The notes below the pieces were generated by a model. That model ran no database searches and was not told the DNA's origin. It saw only the letters and a program-made list of their open reading frames with translations. From the NCBI RefSeq assembly GCF_031426495.1, contig NZ_JANPLK010000072.1:62001-126000 (forward strand): DNA of 64,000 nt, written 5' to 3'. This DNA is from Gemmatimonas sp. (lineage in GTDB: Bacteria > Gemmatimonadota > Gemmatimonadetes > Gemmatimonadales > Gemmatimonadaceae). The position numbers and the translations under genes were made by a program. Shown piece after piece: positions 10,891-22,350 of the stretch. The stretch's first letter is position 1, and each line of letters begins with the position of its first letter.

Positions 10891-12431
10891 CGAATTATGA
10901 AATGGCGATCGCGATCATCGCGGTGTTCTATGTGATCTTCGCGCTCGACGACCTGTTCTTCGATATCGTGTACTGGCTCGGCCGCATGTTCAACTGGTGG
11001 GAGCGGCCGGTCGTCACCACCAAGGAGCTGAAGGACGTCAGCGAGTGGCGCATTGCGATCGTCACGCCGGCCTGGAAGGAGCAGGATGTGATCGCGCGCA
11101 TGTTGATGTACAACCTGCCGCGCATCGACTATCAGCGCTACGACTATTGGATCGGCACGTACAAAAACGATCCGGATACGCGCCGCGAAGTCGACAAGGT
11201 GCGTTCGGTCTATCCGAACGTGCGCAAGGTAGTCACTGAAAACGACGGGCCGACGTCGAAGGCCGATTGCGTGAACGCCGTGCTCGCGGCGATCGCCGAG
11301 CACGAAGAGCGGGCCGGTCTTCGCTACGATCTCATCATTTTCCACGACGTCGAGGACCTGATTCATCCGCAGGAACTGCGGCTGCTCAACTGGTACTTCC
11401 GTGGCGAGGGTGCGGACTTCGTACAGCTGCCGGTGCTGTCCACGCCGCCGTACTGGTACGACTTCGTGGCCGGCACATACATCGACGAATTCGCCGAGCA
11501 GTACACGAAGAACATGTTCGTGCGCGAGAAGGTGTGGGGGTTCGTGCCGTCGGCCGGTGTGGCCACGTGCGTGCGCCGCAGCGTGATCGACCAGCTGATG
11601 GAAGAACGGAACGGCGTGCCGTTCGCCACCAACTCGCTTACCGAAGACTACGATCTCGGCCTCGGACTGACGGTGCAGGGGCGCCCGACGCGCTATCTGC
11701 ATCAGTATGTGAGGTCGAGTGAGGAGCCGAGCGCGCCCGAGGAGCTGGTGGCCACATGGGCGCCGTTCCCGCAAACGTTCAAGACGGCCGTGCGTCAGCG
11801 TACCCGCTGGATGGCCGGTATCGTGTTCCAGGGGTGGGAACACTGGGGATGGCCCACGGGACTCAACTGGATTCTCGCGCACGATCGCCGCGGCCCGTTG
11901 GGGTATCTCGTGGTGCTCGCGGGCTACGTCCTGGTCGTGTACTACGCCGGGTATCAGTGGATCAAGACCTTCAGCCGGCCGGAGCTGCCCGATCTCGTGC
12001 AGAACCCGTGGTTCCAGTGGCTCTTCTGGATCGGCTTCCTGTTCATGCTGAATCGGTTGCTGCAGCGCGCGCTGGCGACCGGTCGCCTGTACGGATTCTG
12101 GCAGGCCATGCTGGCGATCTTCCGGACCCCGTTCAGCAACATCGTGAATCTCGTGGCGACGATGCGCGCGGCGCTGCAATACACGCGCTCCCGGCGCACT
12201 GGCATTCCGATGAGCTGGGACAAGACCGAGCATTCCCTGCCGCCGCAGGTTGGTGCGCAGATGCGACTGGGTGAGCGCCTGATCGAGGAGCGCAAGCTCA
12301 CCACGCAGCAGCTGGTGTTGGCGCTCAAGCAGCAGCGCGAGCATGGCGGTCAGCTGGGCGCTATTCTGGTAAATCAAGGTGTCGTCTCGCGTGACGACAT
12401 CGAGATCATCGTCAAGACTACGAAATCATGA
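10887..12431 (+). CDS. NfrB-like membrane glycosyltransferase with C-terminal MshEN cyclic di-GMP domain
   Basis: 514-residue inner-membrane GT2-family enzyme. There is one N-terminal span, a cytoplasmic catalytic domain with the acidic HDVED metal site (about residue 152) and the acceptor RQRTRW motif (about 304), and two further spans near 335-390. Residues about 460-512 hold two 24-residue motifs separated by 5 residues, RLGxxL...L...L..Q then xLGxxL...G, which is the MshEN cyclic di-GMP-binding pattern; one Gly of the first motif is Arg. E. coli NfrB has the same layout and polymerises a ManNAc-containing glycan on cyclic di-GMP binding. Start GTG overlaps the upstream stop; the stop overlaps wecB. 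Confidence 0.88.
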   Translation: MTNYEMAIAIIAVFYVIFALDDLFFDIVYWLGRMFNWWERPVVTTKELKDVSEWRIAIVTPAWKEQDVIARMLMYNLPRIDYQRYDYWIGTYKNDPDTRREVDKVRSVYPNVRKVVTENDGPTSKADCVNAVLAAIAEHEERAGLRYDLIIFHDVEDLIHPQELRLLNWYFRGEGADFVQLPVLSTPPYWYDFVAGTYIDEFAEQYTKNMFVREKVWGFVPSAGVATCVRRSVIDQLMEERNGVPFATNSLTEDYDLGLGLTVQGRPTRYLHQYVRSSEEPSAPEELVATWAPFPQTFKTAVRQRTRWMAGIVFQGWEHWGWPTGLNWILAHDRRGPLGYLVVLAGYVLVVYYAGYQWIKTFSRPELPDLVQNPWFQWLFWIGFLFMLNRLLQRALATGRLYGFWQAMLAIFRTPFSNIVNLVATMRAALQYTRSRRTGIPMSWDKTEHSLPPQVGAQMRLGERLIEERKLTTQQLVLALKQQREHGGQLGAILVNQGVVSRDDIEIIVKTTKS

Positions 12432-13630
12432 GCACCTCGCGCTGGCTGACTCCGATGCGTGGCGGAATGCGCGCGATCGAACCCAACGAACCGCCTCACG
12501 TCCTGGCGGTCGTGGGTACACGCCCCGAGGTGATCAAGATGGCGCCGGTGGTGCGGGCGATCCGCGAACGCGGGCGCGTGCGTGTCACGCTGGTGTCCAC
12601 GGGTCAGCATCGCGAGTTGCTCACGCGCGCCTTCGACGATGTGGGCATTCAGCCCGATATCGCGCTCACGCTCATGACGACGAACCAGACGCCAAGCGAG
12701 TTCGTGTCACGGTGCATCACGGCGCTGGACGAGGTGATGGTGCAGTCGAAGGCGAGTGTGGTGTTGGTGCAGGGCGACACCAGCAGTGCGATTGCCGGCG
12801 CAATGGCGGCGACGTGGCGGTCGATTCCGGTGGGTCATGTCGAAGCGGGGCTGCGGTCGTTCAACTTCCAGGAGCCGTTCCCCGAGGAATTCCATCGTCG
12901 TGTGGTGGGCGTGGCCTCGCAGTGGCATTTCACGCCGACGGCGGAAAGCCGCGACAACCTGCTCCGCGAAGGCGTGCCGATGCACCGCATCTTCGTCACG
13001 GGCAACACGATCGTCGACGCGGTGCGGCAGATGGATCTGTCGCATCCGTACGAGAATCCGGCGCTGGCTGCGCTGGGCGACGGACGCGTGGCCCTCGTCA
13101 CGGCGCACCGTCGGGAGAATCACGGGGCCGCGATGCGCGACGTGGCTCGGGCGGTGCGCCGTCTGATCGACGCCGTCCCCGATCTGCAGGTGGTATTTCC
13201 GCTGCATCCGAATCCGAATGTGCGCGGCACCTTCATCGAAATGCTGGGCACGACGCCACGCGTCCTGCTGACGGAGCCGCTGGCGTATCGGGACCTGTTG
13301 AAGCTGATGCACCGCAGCACGCTGATTCTGTCCGACTCGGGCGGTTTGCAGGAGGAGGCGCCGTCGATGGGTCGCCCTATCCTGATCCTGCGGGAGCGAA
13401 CGGAGCGTCCGGAGGTGGTGCAGGTGGGCGCGGGCATTTTGGTGGGCACCGACCCGGATCTGATCGTGAAAGAGGCGCTGAGCATCCTGTGCGATCCCGT
13501 GGTCTATCAGCGCATGGTGTCGGGGCCGAACCCCTTTGGCGACGGTCGGGCCGGTCAGCACATCTCGGAGATCCTGGAGTCGGCGCTGATCGAAGAGCAC
13601 GACACGTCGCCGGTGGAGATGGTGATCTAG
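12428..13630 (+). CDS. wecB: UDP-N-acetylglucosamine 2-epimerase (non-hydrolysing)
   Basis: 400 residues. Interconverts UDP-GlcNAc and UDP-ManNAc in the cytoplasm. Family marks: GTRPEVIKMAPV near the N-terminus, HVEAGLRSFN with the catalytic carboxylate region, VTAHRREN, and the nucleotide-binding DSGGLQEEAP followed by RERTERPE. The ATG overlaps the stop of the glycosyltransferase gene (ATGA), so the product would supply UDP-ManNAc directly to the polymerase, as WecB does for the NfrAB glycan in E. coli. Confidence 0.95.
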   Translation: MSTSRWLTPMRGGMRAIEPNEPPHVLAVVGTRPEVIKMAPVVRAIRERGRVRVTLVSTGQHRELLTRAFDDVGIQPDIALTLMTTNQTPSEFVSRCITALDEVMVQSKASVVLVQGDTSSAIAGAMAATWRSIPVGHVEAGLRSFNFQEPFPEEFHRRVVGVASQWHFTPTAESRDNLLREGVPMHRIFVTGNTIVDAVRQMDLSHPYENPALAALGDGRVALVTAHRRENHGAAMRDVARAVRRLIDAVPDLQVVFPLHPNPNVRGTFIEMLGTTPRVLLTEPLAYRDLLKLMHRSTLILSDSGGLQEEAPSMGRPILILRERTERPEVVQVGAGILVGTDPDLIVKEALSILCDPVVYQRMVSGPNPFGDGRAGQHISEILESALIEEHDTSPVEMVI

Positions 13631-13767
13631 GGACGAATAGTTGAGGTCGCTGCGGACAGTGTTGTGGCGGAGTGGCAGCAGCGAGGGGTTTGTTGTAGTG
13701 TTCTTGCCACATCCGTCACCAATCTGCGCGCGTAACATTTCCGCAGAGGGGCGCAAAGGCGGGCGTT

Positions 13768-13785
13768 CAGGCCGAAAAAGGCCTG
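13768..13785 (+). promoter_or_regulatory. Small palindrome upstream of the sigma-54 promoter
   Basis: CAGGCC-GAAAAA-GGCCTG, 13768-13785, about 22 bp upstream of the -24 element. It could be a binding site for an enhancer-binding activator or just a hairpin ending the wecB transcript. Nothing in 13631-13767 is identifiable otherwise. Confidence 0.35.
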
Positions 13786-13806
13786 TGTATGGTAGAGTCC
13801 GCCTAG

Positions 13807-13822
13807 TGGCACGCCTTATGCT
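13807..13822 (+). promoter_or_regulatory. Sigma-54 (RpoN) promoter of the PEP-CTERM gene
   Basis: TGGCACG-N4-ATGCT matches the RpoN consensus TGGCACG-N4-TTGCW at all but one position, with GG and GC at the correct 10-bp spacing. The predicted transcript start is near 13834, about 40 nt before the ATG. Dependence of PEP-CTERM genes on RpoN is established in other bacteria with exosortase systems. Confidence 0.78.
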
Positions 13823-13873
13823 CCAGTCTGGTGCAGGAAGAAGTCGTACTCGTCCCGCTTTTGAGAGTGTCCC

Positions 13874-14740
13874 ATGCGCGTTCTTGAGACCATCCGCCGC
13901 TCCCTGCTCCCCACGCTCGCCGTGGGAACGTTGCTCGTGAGCGCGCCGCTGTCGGCGCAGCCGATCACGCCGGTCACGTTTGAACAGCTCGGCTACAACA
14001 GCCCGGTGAACCCGAATTTTGTCGCCGGCAGCCAGACGAACAGCAACAACTACAACTGCAACTGGAACGGCCAGACGATTCAGAATGGCTTCTCCGGTTT
14101 CAGCTGGAAGGGATTCGGCGCGCTCGACCTGCAGGACTATCTGTATTCAGATGGACAACAGGGATACGGCCGCTGCTTCGTGAATGGCCGTCAAGGCTCG
14201 CTGTACCAGATCGATCAGAACAACCAGATCCTCACGGGCTACCAGCAGAAGTACTCGTCCTACCAGTCGCACCTGACGCAGGTCGTGGCGGTGTCGGGGG
14301 CGTCGGGACCGAACGGGGCGGGTTTCTCGAGTTCGTCCCTGTTCGAGCTCAAGTCGATGCAGCTCGGTGGCGGGTGGGGCAACGTGGCCAATCTTCGCGT
14401 GACGGGCCTGAACAACGGCAACGAGGTGTGGTCGCAGGATTTCAACTTTCTGGGTATCGGCGGTGACTTTTCGACGATGATGGCGAAGCTCGGCCTGATC
14501 AACGAAGTCCGCTTCAACGCGACGTACTCGCAGCAGCTCGGCACGCTCGACCCGTATGGGTCAGTCGACGAACTGCGCGGCTACGGAAACAAGGAGATGA
14601 ATCTCGACCCCTACCGCACCTTCTGGATTGACAACATCAACATCCAGACGTCGACGGTGCCGGAGCCGGGTACGTGGGCGCTTATGGCCACCGGCCTCGC
14701 CGGTCTGGCCTTCGCGGCCCGCCGTCGCTGGAAGCGCTGA
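13874..14740 (+). CDS. PEP-CTERM sorting-domain protein
   Basis: 288 residues. Signal peptide (about 1-29, ending LSAQ), a mature region rich in Asn, Gln, Gly, Ser and Tyr typical of extracellular matrix proteins, and a C-terminal PEP-CTERM tripartite signal: VPEPGTWAL, a hydrophobic stretch, then RRRWKR. Such proteins are processed by an exosortase and usually accompany exopolysaccharide. No exosortase gene lies in the window. The mature domain has no recognised family. Expression is probably RpoN-dependent, and a hairpin follows the stop. Confidence 0.93.
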   Translation: MRVLETIRRSLLPTLAVGTLLVSAPLSAQPITPVTFEQLGYNSPVNPNFVAGSQTNSNNYNCNWNGQTIQNGFSGFSWKGFGALDLQDYLYSDGQQGYGRCFVNGRQGSLYQIDQNNQILTGYQQKYSSYQSHLTQVVAVSGASGPNGAGFSSSSLFELKSMQLGGGWGNVANLRVTGLNNGNEVWSQDFNFLGIGGDFSTMMAKLGLINEVRFNATYSQQLGTLDPYGSVDELRGYGNKEMNLDPYRTFWIDNINIQTSTVPEPGTWALMATGLAGLAFAARRRWKR

Positions 14741-14762
14741 GAGCCGTCGTTCAAGCTGACCT

Positions 14763-14795
14763 CGCGCGCCGCTCGGCACTTCCGAGCGGCGCGCG
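14763..14795 (+). terminator. Strong hairpin after the PEP-CTERM gene
   Basis: A perfect 14-bp GC-rich stem with a 5-nt loop, 22 nt after the stop. There is no T-tract, so it may end transcription only inefficiently or protect the 3' end. Confidence 0.55.
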
Positions 14796-14871
14796 GTGCG
14801 TGTAAGGCTGGGTATGACGCCGGAGCGGGATAAGTGTCGCCCACACCAGTATTTCCGTGGTTCGACGCGGG

Positions 14872-14900
14872 TTGACATCCCCGCCAGCGTCCACCATGTT
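14872..14900 (+). promoter_or_regulatory. Candidate promoter of fusA-tuf
   Basis: Perfect TTGACA at 14872-14877, 17-nt spacer, then CATGTT at 14895-14900. If used, the fusA leader is over 400 nt long. Confidence 0.45.
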
Positions 14901-15319
14901 AGGTGTCTGTCGCGGAACGCCCTCAACAGGCGCCCTCGGCAGACTGCAAGACCGCACCACTTTTCTCGGCGATCTGCGGCCGAGAGCCCTATGGGCCACC
15001 TCTCGAGGTGGGGGCGTGAAGCGAAGGACGCGAAAGATTGCGGCCCGGGACTGAGCGCACGCTGTACCGGCTTCGGCGTCTGAGACGTTTCGAGGCTCCC
15101 GAAAAGCAACGCAGCCAATTTAACGTCGGTCACGGAGTCAGCTGTTCTCTGTAGCCGGCGCGCCTGGGTCCCCACTCGCGCACCAGCGGCGAGCACACCC
15201 GGCGGCAGCGGATGGATACCGGTCTCGCGCAAAGGCGAGGCGACAGGTCCAGCCGTTTTTTTGCTGGTCCACTTTTCGTCAAAGATTGGCGCCGCGTAAG
15301 CGAGCCGCCGCCGAAAACT
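14901..15319 (+). other. Long untranslated leader before fusA
   Basis: About 420 nt without a convincing gene. Near its end is a possible hairpin (CTCGC/GGCGAG around 15228-15240), then GGTCCAGC / GCTGGTCC (15246-15270) with a run of seven T in the loop, a layout that could act as an attenuator. No known leader motif was recognised. Short frames here do not look coding. Confidence 0.35.
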
Positions 15320-17440
<2,121 letters not shown>

Positions 17441-17482
17441 GCCTCACCCACTCATTCACTACCCAATTACAAGAACCGAACC

Positions 17483-18682
<1,200 letters not shown>

Positions 18683-18700
18683 TCAGAACCATCGGGTAGG

Positions 18701-18730
18701 CAGTGGCCGGTTCGTATGAATCGGCCACTG
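18701..18730 (+). terminator. Hairpin between tuf and rpsJ
   Basis: A 13-bp stem with one G-T pair and a GTAT loop. Only scattered T follow it, so it may attenuate transcription rather than stop it before the S10-spc cluster, for which I see no clear separate promoter. Confidence 0.55.
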
Positions 18731-18761
18731 TGTACCGGGTGATTCTCTACCAGGAATTCAG

Positions 18762-19070
18762 ATGGCTGGCCGCATTCGTATTCGCCTCAAGGCTTTTGAC
18801 CACGCCGTGATCGACCAGGCGTCGGCCGATATCGTTCGCACCGCTGAAAAGACGGGCGCCTCGGTGTCGGGACCGATTCCTCTTCCCACGAAGACGCAGC
18901 GTTGGACGGTGCTTCGCTCGCCGCACGTGGACAAGAAGTCGCGCGAGCAGTTTGAACTGAAGACGCACAAGCGCGTGATCGACATTCTCGATTCACGTGC
19001 TGGTACGGTAGACGCGCTGACGAAGCTCGATCTCCCGGCTGGTGTCGACGTCGAAATCAAGGTCGAGTAG
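18762..19070 (+). CDS. rpsJ: 30S ribosomal protein S10 (uS10)
   Basis: 102 residues, normal length, also the NusE antitermination factor in other bacteria. Starts MAGRIRIRLKAFDH, with AGGAA upstream; the loop PLPTKTQRWTVLRSPHVDKKSREQFE is conserved. First gene of a long S10-spc transcription unit. It is followed by a 120-nt gap before rplC, unusual in this tightly packed cluster. Confidence 0.97.
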   Translation: MAGRIRIRLKAFDHAVIDQASADIVRTAEKTGASVSGPIPLPTKTQRWTVLRSPHVDKKSREQFELKTHKRVIDILDSRAGTVDALTKLDLPAGVDVEIKVE

Positions 19071-19105
19071 GAGCAGGAGCAGGTGGCAGGTGCAGGGTGA
19101 GTACA

Positions 19106-19132
19106 GAGGGCATCGCATAGGGCGTTGTCCTC
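19106..19132 (+). promoter_or_regulatory. Hairpin in the rpsJ-rplC gap
   Basis: Stem 19106-19116 with 19122-19132 (9 of 11 pairs). The 19071-19190 gap also has reiterated CAGG words (GCAGGTGCAGG), similar in flavour to the 25901-25970 inverted repeat. Function unknown. Confidence 0.3.
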
Positions 19133-19190
19133 CTCAGTCCAACGGTGTGGATCGCCTGATCCCCCGCGACTCGTACGGAGTAGACTTTTC

Positions 19191-19874
19191 ATGATCGGCA
19201 TTATCGGCAAGAAGCTGGGGATGACCCAGCTGTTTAACGAGCAGGGGCAGCAAGTGCCCTGCACCGTGGTGGAGGCCACGCCCAATCCCGTCGTGAAGGT
19301 GATGACGCAGGAGAAGGCGGGGTTTGCCGCGGTGGAGCTCGGATACGGCGCGCAGAAGCTCGCGCGAGAGAATAAGAAGGGTGAGCGCACGCCGCGCGGA
19401 CGTCGCGCGACGCAGGCGGAAGTCGGACATGCGAAGAAGGCCGGGCTTGACGCCCCGCCGACCGTACTCCGCAGCTTCCGTCTCGACGACGCCCCGGGCA
19501 AGAACGCCGAGGCTCCGACGTACACGGTGGGCGATACGATCACGGTCGGTATCTTCGCGCCTGGCGAAAAGGTCAAGGTCGAAGGCACGTCGAAGGGCCG
19601 TGGATTCCAGGGCGTCGTGAAGCGTTATGGCTTCCACGGCGGACCGAACACGCACGGAAACACCAAGCACCGCAAGCCCGGCTCGATCGGCGCGGGCACG
19701 GATCCGTCGCGCGTTATCAAGGGCAAGAAGATGCCGGGCCAGTACGGCAACGTCCGTCACACGGCCATCGGTATTCGCATCGAGAAGATCGATGCTGAGC
19801 GCAACCTCATTTATCTGCGCGGCAGCGTGGCGGGGCCGACGAACGGCATCGTCTTCGTGCGGAAGCAGAGCTGA
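19191..19874 (+). CDS. rplC: 50S ribosomal protein L3 (uL3)
   Basis: 227 residues, a little longer than the usual ~210. The ATG at 19191 gives MIGIIGKKLGMTQ, with GGAG at 19176-19180. The Gln-containing loop that reaches the peptidyl-transferase centre (MPGQYGN) and the GFQGVVKRYGFHGGPNTHG block are conserved. Extra length lies in a basic segment around residues 60-85. Only 2 nt separate it from rplD. Confidence 0.96.
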   Translation: MIGIIGKKLGMTQLFNEQGQQVPCTVVEATPNPVVKVMTQEKAGFAAVELGYGAQKLARENKKGERTPRGRRATQAEVGHAKKAGLDAPPTVLRSFRLDDAPGKNAEAPTYTVGDTITVGIFAPGEKVKVEGTSKGRGFQGVVKRYGFHGGPNTHGNTKHRKPGSIGAGTDPSRVIKGKKMPGQYGNVRHTAIGIRIEKIDAERNLIYLRGSVAGPTNGIVFVRKQS

Positions 19875-19876
19875 TC

Positions 19877-20518
19877 ATGACCACGGAAACTCAGACCTTT
19901 CAGGCGCCTGTCTTCTCGGCGCAGGGCAAGCAGGGCGGTACCCGCCAGCTGCCCGAAGGCATGTTCGACGGCACGGTCAATGTGCCGGTCATGCACCAGG
20001 CGGTGAAGGCGTTCCTCGCCAACCGTCGCCAGGGCACGGCCAAGACCAAGACGCGCGGTGAAGTCACCGGCGGTAACCAGAAGCCGTGGAAACAGAAGGG
20101 CACGGGTCGGGCTCGTCAGGGCTCCATTCGCGCACCGAACTGGCCGGGCGGTGGTACGGTGTTCGGTCCGATCCCGCGCAAGTACACGCAGATCGTGCCG
20201 AAGCAGGTTCGTGCCTTGGCGCGCAAGAGCGCGCTGAATGCGCGGGCCCGCGAGAACGCGGTCATGCTGGTGGACGCGCTCAACTTCAGCGCGCCCAAGA
20301 CGAAGTCGGTGCTCAGCTTGTTCGAGTCGCTTGGCGTGGCCGGGAAGAAGGTGCTGCTCCTCACGGACGGCGTGAAGCCGAACGTGTACTTGAGCGCCCG
20401 CAACGTGGCGCACGCCCACGTGATGCCGTTCAGCGATGTGAACACCTATCACATCCTGTGGTCGGACGTCGTCGTGATCGAGTCGTCGGCACTTACCCAG
20501 ACTTCGGCGGAGGCGTAA
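19877..20518 (+). CDS. rplD: 50S ribosomal protein L4 (uL4)
   Basis: 213 residues. The exit-tunnel loop is recognisable: KTRGEVTGGNQKPWKQKGTG followed by RQGSIRAPNWPGGG. In Enterobacteria L4 autoregulates the S10 operon; no matching leader was identified here. The stop is 3 nt before the rplW start. Confidence 0.95.
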   Translation: MTTETQTFQAPVFSAQGKQGGTRQLPEGMFDGTVNVPVMHQAVKAFLANRRQGTAKTKTRGEVTGGNQKPWKQKGTGRARQGSIRAPNWPGGGTVFGPIPRKYTQIVPKQVRALARKSALNARARENAVMLVDALNFSAPKTKSVLSLFESLGVAGKKVLLLTDGVKPNVYLSARNVAHAHVMPFSDVNTYHILWSDVVVIESSALTQTSAEA

Positions 20519-20521
20519 CCG

Positions 20522-20809
20522 ATGGCGACTATTCATCGCACCATCATGCGCCCGATCATCACGGAACGCAGCTCGGCTGCGTACCAGGATCGTGGCGAGT
20601 ACACGTTCGAAGTGGCGCCCGACGCCAATAAGTATTCCATCAAGGCGGCCGTCGAGCAGCTGTTCGGCGTGAAGGTGACTGGTGTCTGGACGTCGAATGC
20701 GCGTGGCAAGTCGCGTCGCGTCGGCCAGTCGATCGGTCGCCGTCCACATACCAAGAAGGCGATTGTGAAGCTGCGTGACGGCGACACCATCGCGATCTTC
20801 GAGGGCTGA
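20522..20809 (+). CDS. rplW: 50S ribosomal protein L23 (uL23)
   Basis: 95 residues, normal length. Sits at the tunnel exit and docks SRP, trigger factor and SecY. Start MATIHRTIMRPIITERS; conserved YTFEVAPDANK and the GKSRRVGQSIGRRPHTKKA tail. Confidence 0.95.
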   Translation: MATIHRTIMRPIITERSSAAYQDRGEYTFEVAPDANKYSIKAAVEQLFGVKVTGVWTSNARGKSRRVGQSIGRRPHTKKAIVKLRDGDTIAIFEG

Positions 20810-20814
20810 TTCGC

Positions 20815-21645
20815 ATGGGTATTCGTCAGTTCAAGCCGGTCAGCAAGGGTTCACGCTTCCGCTCGGTGTCGGATTTCGCCGAGATCACGCGTTCGACGCC
20901 CGAGAAGTCGCTGGTCGAGCCTCTCAAGAAGTCGGGTGGCCGCGACAATCACGGTCACATCTCCATGCGTCGCATCGGCGGTGGACACAAGCGGATGTAC
21001 CGCCTCATCGATTTCAAGCGCAACAAGCACGGCATGCCGGCGGTTGTGAAGGAAATCGAGTACGATCCGAATCGCTCGGCGCGCATCGCGCTGGTCGAGT
21101 ACACGGACGGCGAGAAGCGCTACATCCTGCACCCGAAGGGACTCAAGCAGGGTGACACGATCGTGGCGGGCCCGGGAAGCGATTTCCGTGTCGGCAACGC
21201 GATGCCCCTGAAGGAAGTGCCGCTCGGTACGCAGGTGCACAATATCGAGCTCAAGATCGGCAAGGGCGGCCAGATGGCGCGCTCGGCCGGCGCCTTCGCC
21301 CAGGTCGTGGCGAAGGAAGGCGAGTATGTGACGCTCCGTATGGGCAGCACCGAAATGCGCCTGGTGCACGGCAACTGCACCGCGACGATCGGCGAAGTCG
21401 GCAACTCGGAGCATGAGCTGCAGTCGCACGGCAAGGCGGGTAAGAGCCGCTGGCTGGGCAAGCGTCCGAAGGTCCGTGGTGAAGTGATGAACCCGGTGGA
21501 TCACCCGCACGGTGGACGTACGCGTGGCGGCCGGAACGTGGTCAGCCCGTGGGGCAAGCCCGAGGGCGTCAAGACGCGCAATAAGAAGAAGGCTTCAACG
21601 CGTCTCATCGTGCGCGGCCGCAAGCGCGGCCGGGCGACGCAGTAA
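20815..21645 (+). CDS. rplB: 50S ribosomal protein L2 (uL2)
   Basis: 276 residues. Needed for subunit joining and peptidyl transfer. The conserved C-terminal block with the essential histidine reads NPVDHPHGGRTRGGRN. The two beta-domains and the basic tail KKKASTRLIVRGRKRG are complete. In tandem with rplW and rpsS. Confidence 0.97.
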   Translation: MGIRQFKPVSKGSRFRSVSDFAEITRSTPEKSLVEPLKKSGGRDNHGHISMRRIGGGHKRMYRLIDFKRNKHGMPAVVKEIEYDPNRSARIALVEYTDGEKRYILHPKGLKQGDTIVAGPGSDFRVGNAMPLKEVPLGTQVHNIELKIGKGGQMARSAGAFAQVVAKEGEYVTLRMGSTEMRLVHGNCTATIGEVGNSEHELQSHGKAGKSRWLGKRPKVRGEVMNPVDHPHGGRTRGGRNVVSPWGKPEGVKTRNKKKASTRLIVRGRKRGRATQ

Positions 21646-21669
21646 CCGCCAGGCGAATCGAGAACCTAT

Positions 21670-21969
21670 ATGTCCAGAAGCATTAAGAAGGGTCCGTTCG
21701 TCGCTGAGCGCCTCGAAGCTAAGGTGATCGCCATGAACGGCCGCAGCGAGAAGAAGGTGGTCAAGACGTGGTCTCGGGCGAGCACGATTCTCCCGGAGTT
21801 CGTCGGCCACACGTTCGCGGTGCACAACGGGAACAAGTTCATCCCGGTGTACGTGACGGAAAACATGGTCGGTCATAAGCTCGGTGAATTCTCGCCGACG
21901 CGTCTGTTCCGCGGTCACGCGGGACAGAAGACCGACGCCAAGAAGCCCGCTGGCAAGGGAGGCAAGTAA
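21670..21969 (+). CDS. rpsS: 30S ribosomal protein S19 (uS19)
   Basis: 99 residues. Conserved start MSRSIKKGPFV and the blocks KTWSRASTILPEFVG and HNGNKFIPVYVTENMVGHK. The C-terminal tail is Lys/Gly/Ala-rich. Spaced 24 nt from rplB and 3 nt from rplV. Confidence 0.96.
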   Translation: MSRSIKKGPFVAERLEAKVIAMNGRSEKKVVKTWSRASTILPEFVGHTFAVHNGNKFIPVYVTENMVGHKLGEFSPTRLFRGHAGQKTDAKKPAGKGGK

Positions 21970-21972
21970 TCC

Positions 21973-22350
21973 ATGGCCAAGGCTTTGAAGACCGGCACTG
22001 AAGCGCGCGCGATTCAGCGCACGGCGCGTCAGTCTCCGTACAAGATGCGGCTGGTGATCGACCAGATCCGCGGTCAGCGTGTGAACGACGCGTTGGCGAT
22101 TCTCAAGTTCTCGAAGAAGGGTGCGGCCAAGCAGATCGAGAAGACGCTGGCCAGCGCCGTTGCGAACGCAGAGCAGGCAGCCCGTGCTGCCAACACGTCG
22201 CTGGATGTCGACGCGCTGGTGATCACGAAGGCTATCGTGAACGAGGGTCCGAAGCTGAAGCGTTGGATGCCGGCGGCCATGGGTCGTGCGACGCCAATTG
22301 CCAAGCGGACGAGCCACATCGAGATCATCGTGGCGGAGGCGGTGCGCTAA
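21973..22350 (+). CDS. rplV: 50S ribosomal protein L22 (uL22)
   Basis: 125 residues. Tunnel-wall protein; the extended hairpin that macrolide-resistance changes affect in other species is seen around LKRWMPAAMGRATPIAKRTSH. A short N-terminal extension (MAKALKTGTEARAIQRT) precedes the usual start region. The TAA overlaps the rpsC ATG. Confidence 0.95.
   Translation: MAKALKTGTEARAIQRTARQSPYKMRLVIDQIRGQRVNDALAILKFSKKGAAKQIEKTLASAVANAEQAARAANTSLDVDALVITKAIVNEGPKLKRWMPAAMGRATPIAKRTSHIEIIVAEAVR

Noticed and set aside
13750..13803. Second cyclic di-GMP riboswitch suggested by GCGCAAAGG
   Set aside because: The GGCAAACC and TTACCGA blocks are missing and it lies upstream of the predicted transcript start.
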